Assembly (NCBI RefSeq): GCF_000230975.2
Contig: NC_021172.1
Span: 1,736,001-1,800,000 of the forward strand
Length of the DNA: 64,000 nt
Source of the DNA: Hyphomicrobium denitrificans 1NES1
GTDB lineage: Bacteria > Pseudomonadota > Alphaproteobacteria > Rhizobiales > Hyphomicrobiaceae
Direction: 5' to 3'
Positions 8,292 to 16,729 of this stretch are shown in pieces. The notes beneath the pieces were generated by a model. The model made no database searches. It saw only the letters and a program-made list of their open reading frames with translations, and was not told the origin of the DNA. Numbering within the stretch: the stretch's first letter is position 1; every line of letters begins with the position of its first letter. Position numbers and translations under genes: made by a program.

Positions 8292-8972
8292 ATGATCACA
8301 AGCTCCGTTTCCCGCCTGTTTGGCTGGACCATTTCCGGCATTGCGGCAATGGCAACCATCGCGCTTATCGCAACCCCAACCTTCGCAGAAGATGCAAAAC
8401 CCGAAGCCAAAAAGGACGAGTGGCCGTGCATCTATCGCAAGGTGCCGGAACTCTCGGCCGCGATGATCTGGGATGGACCGCAGATCACCGATACCACGAG
8501 CTGGCACAAGGACGACGCGATCCGGAAGCTTTCGCGGTACGTGATTTCCCGGCGTGTGAAGATGGACGACGTTGAAGCCGCGATCAAGAAATACGCCGCG
8601 GGCCTTCCGGCCGATCAGCACGACGCCAAGCTGACCGAGCTTTTCTCTGCCGTACTGACGCGCACGAATGAAGACCGCAAGACCGTCATGAAGGGTATCG
8701 AAAAGTTCCACGAGCGTCAGGTCGAGCGCTCGAAAGCGATCGAAAAGGAAGCCCTCGAGCTTCAGCCGCAAGAACAAGCCGAGGCGGAAGATCCAACGGC
8801 CGAAGCCGGCGTCGCCGGCAAGGAGTCCGATGCTGAAGAGAAATACAAATGGGAAGTCCGCGCCTTCCAAGAAAAGCAGGCCAACATTCCGATTGCTTGC
8901 GAGATCCCGCAGCTCATCGATGAACGCGCTGGCGATGTTGCTCGCGCGATCCGCGCCGAGATGAAGAGCTGA
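8292..8972 (+). CDS. Exported helical protein of the PQQ/lut-like module
   Basis: A protein of about 226 residues with a signal peptide ending TFAED and a mature part that is strongly charged and mostly helical, with Glu/Lys/Ala-rich stretches (EALELQPQEQAEAEDP). Two cysteines lie at opposite ends of the mature chain (EWPCIYRK and IACEIPQ) and could form a disulfide. The ATG at 8292 has a strong GAGG ribosome site six bases upstream, better than the ATG at 8277 that overlaps the permease stop. I do not recognise a domain. Position at the end of the module matches the exported proteins of unknown function in lut clusters. Confidence 0.7.
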   Translation: MITSSVSRLFGWTISGIAAMATIALIATPTFAEDAKPEAKKDEWPCIYRKVPELSAAMIWDGPQITDTTSWHKDDAIRKLSRYVISRRVKMDDVEAAIKKYAAGLPADQHDAKLTELFSAVLTRTNEDRKTVMKGIEKFHERQVERSKAIEKEALELQPQEQAEAEDPTAEAGVAGKESDAEEKYKWEVRAFQEKQANIPIACEIPQLIDERAGDVARAIRAEMKS

Positions 8973-9018
8973 GCTCACGCAAGGCTCGCAAAGCGGCTCC
9001 AGAATTCTCTAAATCAAG

Positions 9019-9043
9019 CGCTCCGACCATTCCGGGCGGAGCG
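9019..9043. other. Hairpin downstream of the lut-like module
   Basis: A perfect 7-bp stem (CGCTCCG / CGGAGCG) with an 11-base loop lies 46 bases after the last gene of the module. It is followed on the plus strand by seven A's, not T's, so it is not a canonical intrinsic terminator for that operon; it may stabilise the 3' end of the mRNA. Confidence 0.4.
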
Positions 9044-9198
9044 AAAAAAATCTTTACGCATCCTTAGCCTTAACGCGTCCTTAACCAAGGTTGACATACC
9101 CTCAACGTATTCGATCCTCGAACCACTCTCCGGTCCCCGCGATCGACAATGCAAGTGATGTGTCGTCTTCCCTGTTTCGCGTTTTGTGAGGTTGACAG

Positions 9199-9441
9199 AT
9201 GCAATACGAACTTGTTTCGCGTGCCCTTGCCTACGTTTCCTGCCTCTCGACAATAAGCCTGTTCATGACGTCGATGGCGATCGCCGCCGTCAACGTTGGG
9301 AAAGTCCCGCCTTTGCTCTTCTGTCCGACTCACACCTGCGCCGCCGGTGTCGTCGTGGCAGATAACGCGCAATTCGGCGGCCTCTCCAGTCAGTCTCAAG
9401 TCGACCGTCTGGCGATCAAGCTCTGGTCTGCAAAAATCTAA
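9199..9441 (+). CDS. Small probable exported protein, unknown
   Basis: An 80-residue frame with a GAGG ribosome-binding site eight bases ahead of its ATG. The N-terminal third is hydrophobic and ends in MAIAAVN, consistent with a signal peptide or anchor; the mature part holds the cysteine pair FCPTHTCAAG. A TTGACA hexamer lies about 100 bases upstream. No family was recognised. Coding status rests on the ribosome site, export signal and cysteine pattern, so confidence is moderate. Confidence 0.45.
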   Translation: MQYELVSRALAYVSCLSTISLFMTSMAIAAVNVGKVPPLLFCPTHTCAAGVVVADNAQFGGLSSQSQVDRLAIKLWSAKI

Positions 9442-9608
9442 GGAAATACTCCCGCCGGTCGACGCGACTTACCTTTATCGCTGCGACTGTCGCCCGACTG
9501 GCGAGGGCGATGAGCACCAAGGCATTCGTAGCGCTGCGAATGCCCGCTGAATGCAAGAAACATCTGAGAGAAGCCGCATGGCCGAGCGCCCGCGGCGATG
9601 AACAATCG

Positions 9609-9638
9609 GAGCGCGAGACTTAAGTCTGGCTCGCGCTC
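9609..9638. terminator. Stable hairpin spanning the kdsA stop codon
   Basis: GAGCGCGAG at 9609-9617 pairs with CTCGCGCTC at 9630-9638. Between them lies the palindromic core AGACTTAAGTCT (9616-9627), which contains the kdsA TAA stop (9620-9622). On the minus strand the hairpin is not followed by a long T run, so it is either a weak terminator or an mRNA-stabilising stem. Confidence 0.5.
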
Positions 9639-10486
9639 TTCTGCTTTTTTACGACCCGGTCGATTGCCTGAAGCTCCGAGATAAGCGCCGCGAAATCTTT
9701 GAGCGGAACCATATTGGGCCCATCCGACGGTGCGTGGTCGGGGTCCTGATGCGTCTCGATGAAAAGGCCCGCGACACCCGCCGCGACCGCCGCCCGCGCC
9801 AGCACAGGCACGAAGCGTCTATCGCCGCCCGACGATGTTCCCTGTCCGCCCGGTTGCTGCACCGCGTGCGTCGCGTCGAAAATGACCGGCGCGCCGGTCT
9901 CCGCCATTTGTGGCAGCGCCCGCATATCGACAACCAGTGTATTGTAGCCGAAGCTAGACCCGCGTTCGGTGACAAGCACGTTCGGGTTGCCTGACCCGGT
10001 CACCTTCGCGACGACGTTCTTCATGTCCCAGGGCGCGAGAAACTGACCCTTCTTGATCTTGACGACACGGCCAGTCTTGGCTGCGGCCACGAGCAGGTCA
10101 GTCTGCCGGCACAGGAACGCCGGAATCTGCAAAATGTCGGCGACTTCCGCCACAGGCGCGCACTGGGCGACCTCATGCACGTCGGTCACGACGGGCAATC
10201 CGAAACGCTCACGGATTTCGGCAAATATTGGCAGTGCCGCATCGAGACCGATGCCGCGCCGGCCGGTTAGCGAGGTCCGGTTCGCCTTGTCGAACGACGA
10301 CTTGTAGACGAGACCTATTCCGAGCGCCTTGGCCGCTTCGCCCAATGCCGCCGCCATCTCCAGGGCGTGCCCACGGCTCTCCATCTGACACGGCCCGGCG
10401 AGCACCGAAATCGGAGCATCGTTGGCGAAAAGCACGTTTCCGGCGCGAACCTGCGCGGCGGGCTTCAGCGTTTCATGGTGAGTCAT
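9620..10486 (-). CDS. kdsA: 3-deoxy-D-manno-octulosonate 8-phosphate synthase
   Basis: A 288-residue cytoplasmic enzyme that condenses phosphoenolpyruvate with D-arabinose 5-phosphate to make KDO-8-phosphate, the committed step for the lipopolysaccharide inner-core sugar. Diagnostic stretches are LAGPCQMESRGHA near residue 29, YKSSFDKANRTS, LPVVTDVHE, DILQIPAFLCRQTDLL, KKGQFLAPWDMKN and FDATHAVQQPGG. The cysteine in GPCQ suggests the same position as in class I enzymes, and the metal-binding class was not resolved further. Full length for the family. It is a lone gene here, separated from pyrG by pqqA, a small membrane protein and a deaminase gene. Confidence 0.96.
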   Translation of the reverse strand: MTHHETLKPAAQVRAGNVLFANDAPISVLAGPCQMESRGHALEMAAALGEAAKALGIGLVYKSSFDKANRTSLTGRRGIGLDAALPIFAEIRERFGLPVVTDVHEVAQCAPVAEVADILQIPAFLCRQTDLLVAAAKTGRVVKIKKGQFLAPWDMKNVVAKVTGSGNPNVLVTERGSSFGYNTLVVDMRALPQMAETGAPVIFDATHAVQQPGGQGTSSGGDRRFVPVLARAAVAAGVAGLFIETHQDPDHAPSDGPNMVPLKDFAALISELQAIDRVVKKQKSASQT

Positions 10487-10545
10487 GCGAGCGTTATAGC
10501 GGCGGCCTCAGCGCACGGCGAGCCCCGCCCGCATGTCTACCCAGT

Positions 10546-10576
10546 AAAAACAAAAACAGCGGCCAAAAGGCCGCCG
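10546..10576 (-). terminator. Intrinsic terminator of pqqA
   Basis: Read on the minus strand, a 6-bp GC stem (GCGGCC / GGCCGC) closes a four-base loop and is followed by GTTTTTGTTTTT after two further bases. It lies about 28 bases beyond the pqqA stop and before kdsA, so pqqA is expected to be a short monocistronic transcript. Confidence 0.8.
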
Positions 10577-10603
10577 TTTCAAGAACCTAAGGGCTCGCAT
10601 TCG

Positions 10604-10693
10604 TTAGATAAGGTCGATCTCGGCCGGCAGGTAGCTCGTGACCTCGAGACCAACTTCCTGCTCGCGAACTGCCGGTTTCGTCCAGACTTTCAT
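10604..10693 (-). CDS. pqqA: Pyrroloquinoline quinone precursor peptide PqqA
   Basis: A 29-residue peptide starting MKVWTKPAV and containing the conserved Glu17 and Tyr21 in EVTSY, the Glu-x3-Tyr pair that PqqE cross-links on the way to PQQ. The N-terminal WxKP segment and the length are typical of PqqA (22-29 residues). A strong GAGGAGG ribosome-binding site lies eight bases before the ATG. It is followed by an intrinsic terminator, and no pqqB, C, D or E is found in this window, so the modifying enzymes must be encoded elsewhere. PQQ is the cofactor of methanol dehydrogenases, which fits the surrounding genes. Confidence 0.93.
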   Translation of the reverse strand: MKVWTKPAVREQEVGLEVTSYLPAEIDLI

Positions 10694-10715
10694 AGTGTGT
10701 CCTCCTCGGTATTCG

Positions 10716-10730
10716 ACAGGTTGTTCCTGT
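10716..10730 (-). promoter_or_regulatory. Small inverted repeat in the pqqA leader
   Basis: ACAGG and CCTGT flank a five-base TTGTT loop about 23 bases upstream of the pqqA start. The stem is short and could modulate translation or be chance. Confidence 0.3.
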
Positions 10731-10794
10731 TGGAAATTTACTTAATGAGGTAAGCACTAAAACACCAATCTCTTTTCTCTAACGGCGTCCAAAC

Positions 10795-10812
10795 TTTTCG
10801 TGATCACGAAAA
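10795..10812. promoter_or_regulatory. Perfect 18-bp palindrome, candidate operator for pqqA
   Basis: TTTTCGTGATCACGAAAA is identical to its reverse complement, with 9-base half-sites TTTTCGTGA. It lies about 100 bases before the pqqA start and just downstream of where transcription from the candidate promoter at 10823-10852 would begin, a position suited to repression by a dimeric regulator. The palindrome itself is certain; its role is inferred. Confidence 0.6.
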
Positions 10813-10822
10813 CGCGAACTGT

Positions 10823-10852
10823 TATAGCATTTCATATACTTATACCGTCCAA
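10823..10852 (-). promoter_or_regulatory. Candidate pqqA promoter
   Basis: On the minus strand TTGGAC (10852-10847) and GCTATA (10828-10823) are spaced by 18 bases in an AT-rich stretch with TATAAGTATATG between them. This would start transcription near 10815, giving a leader of about 120 bases that begins at the palindrome. The boxes are imperfect matches to the housekeeping consensus. Confidence 0.35.
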
Positions 10853-11168
10853 GCTCAAACGAACCAGCACATCCTCCGGATATGCGCTACGCCGCAGAAC
10901 GATGGTCCCCTGCTCCGTCCTCGGCAAAATTCTCGAATTCTGCTCTTGGCCTCCCAAATGGCTCACAATCTAATGGCGAATCCAGATGCAACCGCGCGGC
11001 GCATAATGACAAAACGCGACGGAAATTGTGCCCTTCTCGCCCCATCCGGCGCCGTCGCCGGTGCCTGATTGTGCGATGCCGTAGGTCATGCCTGCTTCGC
11101 TGTGCTATAAAATACTTGCAAGCCGCGACTCGGGAGGCGGCATTCAACAAAAGGGAATGGGGACTAGC
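10853..11168. other. Intergenic stretch with no recognised gene
   Basis: Between the pqqA promoter and the small membrane protein gene, frames on both strands are arginine/serine-rich and lack ribosome-binding sites or recognisable motifs. The promoter of the plus-strand gene at 11169 must lie here. Confidence 0.4.
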
Positions 11169-11426
11169 ATGCTTGAACAATACCCTTGGGTAGAACCTGT
11201 ACTGATAGGCGCCGTGATCGTGTTCATTCTCGATCTGATCGGCAACATGATTTCATTCTCCAACCGCTTCTTGAACGCACTGGCGACGGCGATCGTGTTC
11301 GCAATCGTGTTCGGTGGTTTGCTCTACTCGGGCGCGCTGCGGCTCGACGTCAAGACCGTCACGGCACCGGCCGAGACGACCGCGCCTGCCACCGCTCCCG
11401 CGGCGCCCGCCACGACAACGCCATAG
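11169..11426 (+). CDS. Small membrane protein with Pro/Ala/Thr-rich tail
   Basis: An 85-residue protein with two hydrophobic segments (VLIGAVIVFILDLIG and ATAIVFAIVFGGLLYSGAL) separated by a short loop, then an extramembrane tail of Thr, Ala and Pro residues ending ATTTP. The ATG at 11169 has GGGGA eight bases upstream; upstream ATGs in frame lack this. A strong intrinsic terminator follows 27 bases after the stop. No family recognised. Confidence 0.65.
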   Translation: MLEQYPWVEPVLIGAVIVFILDLIGNMISFSNRFLNALATAIVFAIVFGGLLYSGALRLDVKTVTAPAETTAPATAPAAPATTTP

Positions 11427-11452
11427 CGCCACCGGCACGACAGATTGGAGTG

Positions 11453-11482
11453 AAATCCCGGCCTCATCAGCCGGGATTTTTT
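11453..11482 (+). terminator. Intrinsic terminator of the small membrane protein gene
   Basis: AAATCCCGGC (11453-11462) pairs perfectly with GCCGGGATTT (11470-11479) around a seven-base loop, and six T's run from 11477 to 11482. It lies between convergent genes; in the other direction the T run is shorter, so it works mainly for the plus strand. Confidence 0.9.
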
Positions 11483-11514
11483 GTTGGCTCATTTCGACAT
11501 CGAAATGCCGCGGC

Positions 11515-12036
11515 TCACTTGAATAGCCGGACGGCATCCTCCGCGAGCACGCCGCCGGTTATATCGATAGATGCGAACGGCGCTTTCGCCGCGATATCCT
11601 CGGCGGTCAGCATGATCTGGCCGATCTTGGTCGCGAGCTGAGCGATCGAGGCAGCAAAGACGACCCGTCCGATGCCGCACCAGATGATCGCGCCCATGCA
11701 CATGCAGCAAGGCTCGCCCGATGTGTAGAGCGTCGTGCCCTTGAGTGCCTCAGGTCCGTGTTGTCTGAGGAAAGCGCGAATGGCGACCATCTCGCCATGC
11801 GCTGTCGGATCGCGCTCGGCATGCGTGCGGTTATGGCCTTGCGCCAGCACCTCGCCATCCTTGACGATCACAGAGCCGAACGGGAAGTCAGCCTTCGCCG
11901 CTTCGTCGATAGCAAGCTGCATGAAGCGCGCATCATCCGGCAGCACCGGAGCCGACCGCGCACGGACTTCCTGTCCTGCCGTCAAGGCAACCGCAACAAG
12001 CGCAGTTCCACCTTTGAGCAAAGTTCGTCGATGCAT
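11515..12036 (-). CDS. Tat-exported nucleoside/guanine deaminase-family protein
   Basis: A 173-residue protein of the cytidine/deoxycytidylate deaminase superfamily (TadA/guanine deaminase branch). The zinc site is seen as His80 in TAHGEMVAI with the proton-shuttle Glu82, and Cys110 and Cys113 in EPCCMC. The usual H-A-E is H-G-E here. Unusually the chain begins with a twin-arginine leader: HRRTLLKGG, a hydrophobic stretch, then VRARSAP. That predicts export of the folded, zinc-loaded enzyme, whereas relatives act in the cytoplasm. The substrate is unknown; a purine or pterin amine is possible. Confidence 0.82.
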   Translation of the reverse strand: MHRRTLLKGGTALVAVALTAGQEVRARSAPVLPDDARFMQLAIDEAAKADFPFGSVIVKDGEVLAQGHNRTHAERDPTAHGEMVAIRAFLRQHGPEALKGTTLYTSGEPCCMCMGAIIWCGIGRVVFAASIAQLATKIGQIMLTAEDIAAKAPFASIDITGGVLAEDAVRLFK

Positions 12037-12131
12037 GGATGATTTCCCAAAGACCGAAGCAGAATGGCGGCAAAAAAATGCGCGCGCCTCGGCCTAACGT
12101 CGAGGGCCAATCCGCAGCCACGCGAGTCTTA

Positions 12132-12180
12132 GGCGTTGAAAAGATCAACCAACGCCTCACCGAGGGACCAGGGTCCCTCG
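12132..12180 (-). terminator. Two tandem hairpins downstream of pyrG
   Basis: CGAGGGAC/GTCCCTCG (12161-12180, four-base loop) and GGCGTTG/CAACGCC (12132-12156, eleven-base loop) follow the pyrG stop in the minus direction. Neither has a long T tract directly behind it, though CTTTTC sits in the second loop. They probably act as a transcription end or 3' stabiliser. Confidence 0.5.
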
Positions 12181-12190
12181 GATTGCCGTC

Positions 12191-13930
<1,740 letters not shown>

Positions 13931-14506
13931 CTACCTGCGGCAGTACTGCGCGACCTCCTGGGCGGCCGCCGCCTGCACCTCTGGCGGCACAGTTTCGGAT
14001 TGAAGCTCGGCTTTCAGCGCGTTCGCCGTCTCGCCCGTCTGGCGGGTCCCCGCGTCTTGCCCGTTGGGCTCGTACGTGACGTCAATTGCGACGACCCGGT
14101 AGTCGAGCGGCTTGACGTTGATCTGACCGTCCTTGTTGGCAATTTTTGTCTTGCCGCACGTAATGGCCGTTTGCGCCGAGGTCGCCTTGAAGGACTTCGC
14201 GTGCCGCTCGTCGCCGTATTCGGCAGCCCGCGCGAGCGCGATTTTTTCAAGCCGCGTCGCGGGCGTTCCGGGAGAACCGGCGGCGGTTACGTGAAGACTT
14301 CCGTCGGCATTGGCCGAGACGCTATATCCGTTGGGCGAAAAGAGACTCGCGGGCTGATAAGCGGCGACCGAAGATGTCGAGAGGTCTCCGAGATTTGCAC
14401 TGCATCCGCAAAGCAGCGCCGCTGCTGCATTCGCGATCAAGAAGTTTGGCCAAGCGGATCTGATTCCCGCTTCAGACCGAAATGCATTCCGCGCGCGATC
14501 CGCCAT
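13931..14506 (-). CDS. Putative lipoprotein, unknown function
   Basis: A 191-residue protein whose hydrophobic N-terminal segment ends in the lipobox-like LLCGC near residue 35, preceded by a rather long n-region, so the true start may be internal. The mature part has one short GYSVSANADGSLHVTAAG strand pair and an acidic/alanine C-terminus ending AQYCRR. No domain recognised. It lies between pyrG and secG, all on the minus strand. Confidence 0.65.
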   Translation of the reverse strand: MADRARNAFRSEAGIRSAWPNFLIANAAAALLCGCSANLGDLSTSSVAAYQPASLFSPNGYSVSANADGSLHVTAAGSPGTPATRLEKIALARAAEYGDERHAKSFKATSAQTAITCGKTKIANKDGQINVKPLDYRVVAIDVTYEPNGQDAGTRQTGETANALKAELQSETVPPEVQAAAAQEVAQYCRR

Positions 14507-14613
14507 GACCTCTCCCCCCCGTTACCCACGATTAATTACAGGGAAGGCAGCCGAGGTCTATCGGCCTTCGCATTATCAAAGGCCACTATGTACAGAGATA
14601 TGCGCGGAGTGCC

Positions 14614-14997
14614 TTATTGGTTCTGCGGAACCGCTGGTCCTGACGGCGGCTGCAGCTTGTCGAGGATACCGCCGCGACCAGCCGGAGCACTTTCACCCGG
14701 CGTGGCCGGACCTGCCGCCGGCGCTCCAGCCGGACGGGCAGTATCGAATACGGAGCCCGCGCTCCCCGAATGCCGCGCCAGCAATGTCAGGGCAATGCTG
14801 GTGAGGAAGAACGCCGCCGCCAAAGCAGCCGTCGTGCGCGTCAGCAGGTTGGCCGTACCGCGCCCCGTCAAAAAACCGCCGCCACCGCCGCCGCTGCCGC
14901 CGATGCCCAGCGCGCCGCCTTCAGACTTCTGAAGCAGCACTACCCCGACCAGCGCCGCGGAAATCATAAGGTGAATGACGAGCAGAACGGTGGCCAT
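14614..14997 (-). CDS. secG: Preprotein translocase subunit SecG
   Basis: A 127-residue small membrane subunit of the SecYEG translocon. It has the two hydrophobic segments of the family separated by the conserved QKSEGGALG and a glycine-rich loop, then FLTGRGTANLLTRTTA, the typical second-helix approach. The C-terminal tail of about 45 Ala/Pro residues is typical of alphaproteobacterial SecG. It lies behind tpiA on the same strand, as in many bacteria. Confidence 0.93.
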   Translation of the reverse strand: MATVLLVIHLMISAALVGVVLLQKSEGGALGIGGSGGGGGGFLTGRGTANLLTRTTAALAAAFFLTSIALTLLARHSGSAGSVFDTARPAGAPAAGPATPGESAPAGRGGILDKLQPPSGPAVPQNQ

Positions 14998-15107
14998 CGT
15001 GTTCTCGAATCCAACAATTTAGCGTTGTCGTGCCGGGACAGTCCGCCCGCGACGCGGGCCGCTATACACCAGCCGGCCGGTTCCGGCCAGCCCCGGGCTC
15101 CTTAAAA

Positions 15108-15743
15108 TCAGGGCGCCGAATGTGGCACCACCACGGTCTCGCCGAACCCAAACGCCGGCAGAGCAGGCCCGTTATCCGTCGAAAATCCCGACGATTGAGC
15201 CGTCGAACCGGCCCCTTCCGCGACCGAAGGTTGCGGTGCAGGCGGAGCCCGCAGACTCGACGTCGTCGTTTTTTTGGGCTGTTCAAGGCTCCCCGACTTC
15301 GGATCTCCGGCTTTTGTCTTCTTGTGGGTAGACTTAGCCGGCGCCTTTTTCGTCTTCACGGCCGGATTAGCGCCAGGTTTGGCGGGATCCTTGACGAGCG
15401 GCACCGTCGGATCGGCATCGGAATTGATCTCGATGCGTGCCGCCGCTTCACTCGCTTTTGCGGCATCAACCGAGAGCTTGGCGTCGCGGCAGCCAAATTG
15501 AACCTGCTCATCGAGCTCGATGTAATGCTGGACCTCGCGCAGCCTATCTGCCGACAAGTTGGCTTTTGCCCACTGAGGCCCCTTGCTCATATCGTTGAGG
15601 ATGCCCGATTGGCGGAATTTCGTTTCTTCCGCACGCAGTTGCGCACAGGTTTCGCTGTCGAGCTTCGGTTTTGTCGCGTGCGCTGCGACCGGAGCAAGAC
15701 AAACGACCAAGACCAGGCCATAAAAGCGTGCGGACAGCATCAT
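15108..15743 (-). CDS. Exported protein downstream of tpiA, unknown function
   Basis: A 211-residue protein with a signal peptide (cleavage near AAHAT). The mature N-terminal half is helical with two cysteines ([15 protein letters not shown] and FGCRDAKLS); the C-terminal half is a low-complexity Lys/Pro/Ser/Ala region. The ATG overlaps the tpiA stop as ATGA, so it is translated from the tpiA message. No function can be given. The Lys-rich middle segment may bind cell wall or nucleic acid, but that is only a guess. Confidence 0.7.
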   Translation of the reverse strand: MMLSARFYGLVLVVCLAPVAAHATKPKLDSETCAQLRAEETKFRQSGILNDMSKGPQWAKANLSADRLREVQHYIELDEQVQFGCRDAKLSVDAAKASEAAARIEINSDADPTVPLVKDPAKPGANPAVKTKKAPAKSTHKKTKAGDPKSGSLEQPKKTTTSSLRAPPAPQPSVAEGAGSTAQSSGFSTDNGPALPAFGFGETVVVPHSAP

Positions 15744-16516
15744 CGGCCCTCATAAGCCCGAAGTATGGCCAGAAAATCACTTGCTTTCAAACTCGCCCCG
15801 CCGACGAGAGCACCGTTGACGTTTGGAATCGCCATCAGTGCGGCGGCATTATCCGGTTTGACCGAGCCACCGTAAAGAACGCGCATTTTCGTCCCTTCGA
15901 CACCCACAGATTCGCTGAGATCGCGCCTGATTGCGGCATGCACGGCCTCGATATCCCCAGGTGTTGGCGTCAGGCCCGTGCCGATCGCCCAGACAGGCTC
16001 GTACGCAATGACGGTATTCGCGGCCGTAGCTCCCGCGGGCAGCGAACTCTGGAGTTGCCGCGACACAACGTTTAGCGTCGCCCCGGCCGCGCGCTCGCCC
16101 TGCGTTTCACCGATACAGACAACGGCGACAAGCCCGGCCCGATGCGCGGCGGCGGTCTTTGCCTTGACTTCGGCGCTCGTCTCGCCGTGATCGGCCCGGC
16201 GCTCGGAATGCCCAAGAATGACGGCCGTTGCGCCAGCATCCTTAAGCATCTCCGCCGCGATGTCGCCGGTATGGGCTCCCGAAGGCCTCGCGTGACAATC
16301 TTGGGCACCGATCCGCAACAGAGACCCCGCAGCGGCCGCTGCAAACGATGCAATGAGGGTCGCGGGCGGCGCAATCATCACGTCGGCATTTATCGTGGCC
16401 AATGGCCCGGTAAGCGCATCCCGAACCGACACAGCCTCCCCCAAGCTGTCCTTGAGGCCATTCATCTTCCAATTCCCGGCCACGAGCGGCCGGATATGGT
16501 GTCCTTGCCCTGCCAT
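15740..16516 (-). CDS. tpiA: Triosephosphate isomerase
   Basis: A 258-residue TIM-barrel enzyme interconverting dihydroxyacetone phosphate and glyceraldehyde 3-phosphate. Signatures are AGNWKMNG (active-site Asn and Lys), ILGHSERR (electrophilic His), [11 protein letters not shown] (catalytic Glu and loop 6) and YGGSVKPDN. Glyceraldehyde 3-phosphate is also the precursor used by the MfnB-type enzyme at the window start, though the genes are far apart. Confidence 0.97.
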   Translation of the reverse strand: MAGQGHHIRPLVAGNWKMNGLKDSLGEAVSVRDALTGPLATINADVMIAPPATLIASFAAAAAGSLLRIGAQDCHARPSGAHTGDIAAEMLKDAGATAVILGHSERRADHGETSAEVKAKTAAAHRAGLVAVVCIGETQGERAAGATLNVVSRQLQSSLPAGATAANTVIAYEPVWAIGTGLTPTPGDIEAVHAAIRRDLSESVGVEGTKMRVLYGGSVKPDNAAALMAIPNVNGALVGGASLKASDFLAILRAYEGR

Positions 16517-16729
16517 ACTGTCCCTTTTTTAATGTTGGACCTGCCGTTTTCCTCGCAGCCTTCTCCCGATCGGCATTCGGGCTCCTCTGCCCTTGCAATC
16601 TGCGACAGCCTGCGCTTCATATCATGCCGATCCGCCCCGTCACGTGGGGTCGTCCGCCACGAAGCCGTTTGACCCTACGCTCTCCCGCGCGGCAGCGTCA
16701 CGCTTCCATCAACGGGAATTTCTAGTTCC
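16517..16729. other. Divergent intergenic region tpiA / ppiD
   Basis: About 213 bases carrying the promoters of the two divergent operons. No clear -35/-10 pair, operator palindrome or RNA gene could be picked out by eye. Confidence 0.3.

Noticed and set aside
9019..9043. Intrinsic terminator for the lut-like operon
   Set aside because: The stem is followed by A's on the transcribed sense strand and not by T's, so it was listed only as a hairpin.
10604..10693. Full pqq operon
   Set aside because: Only pqqA is present; the flanking genes are kdsA and an unrelated small membrane protein gene, and nothing in the window resembles pqqBCDE.
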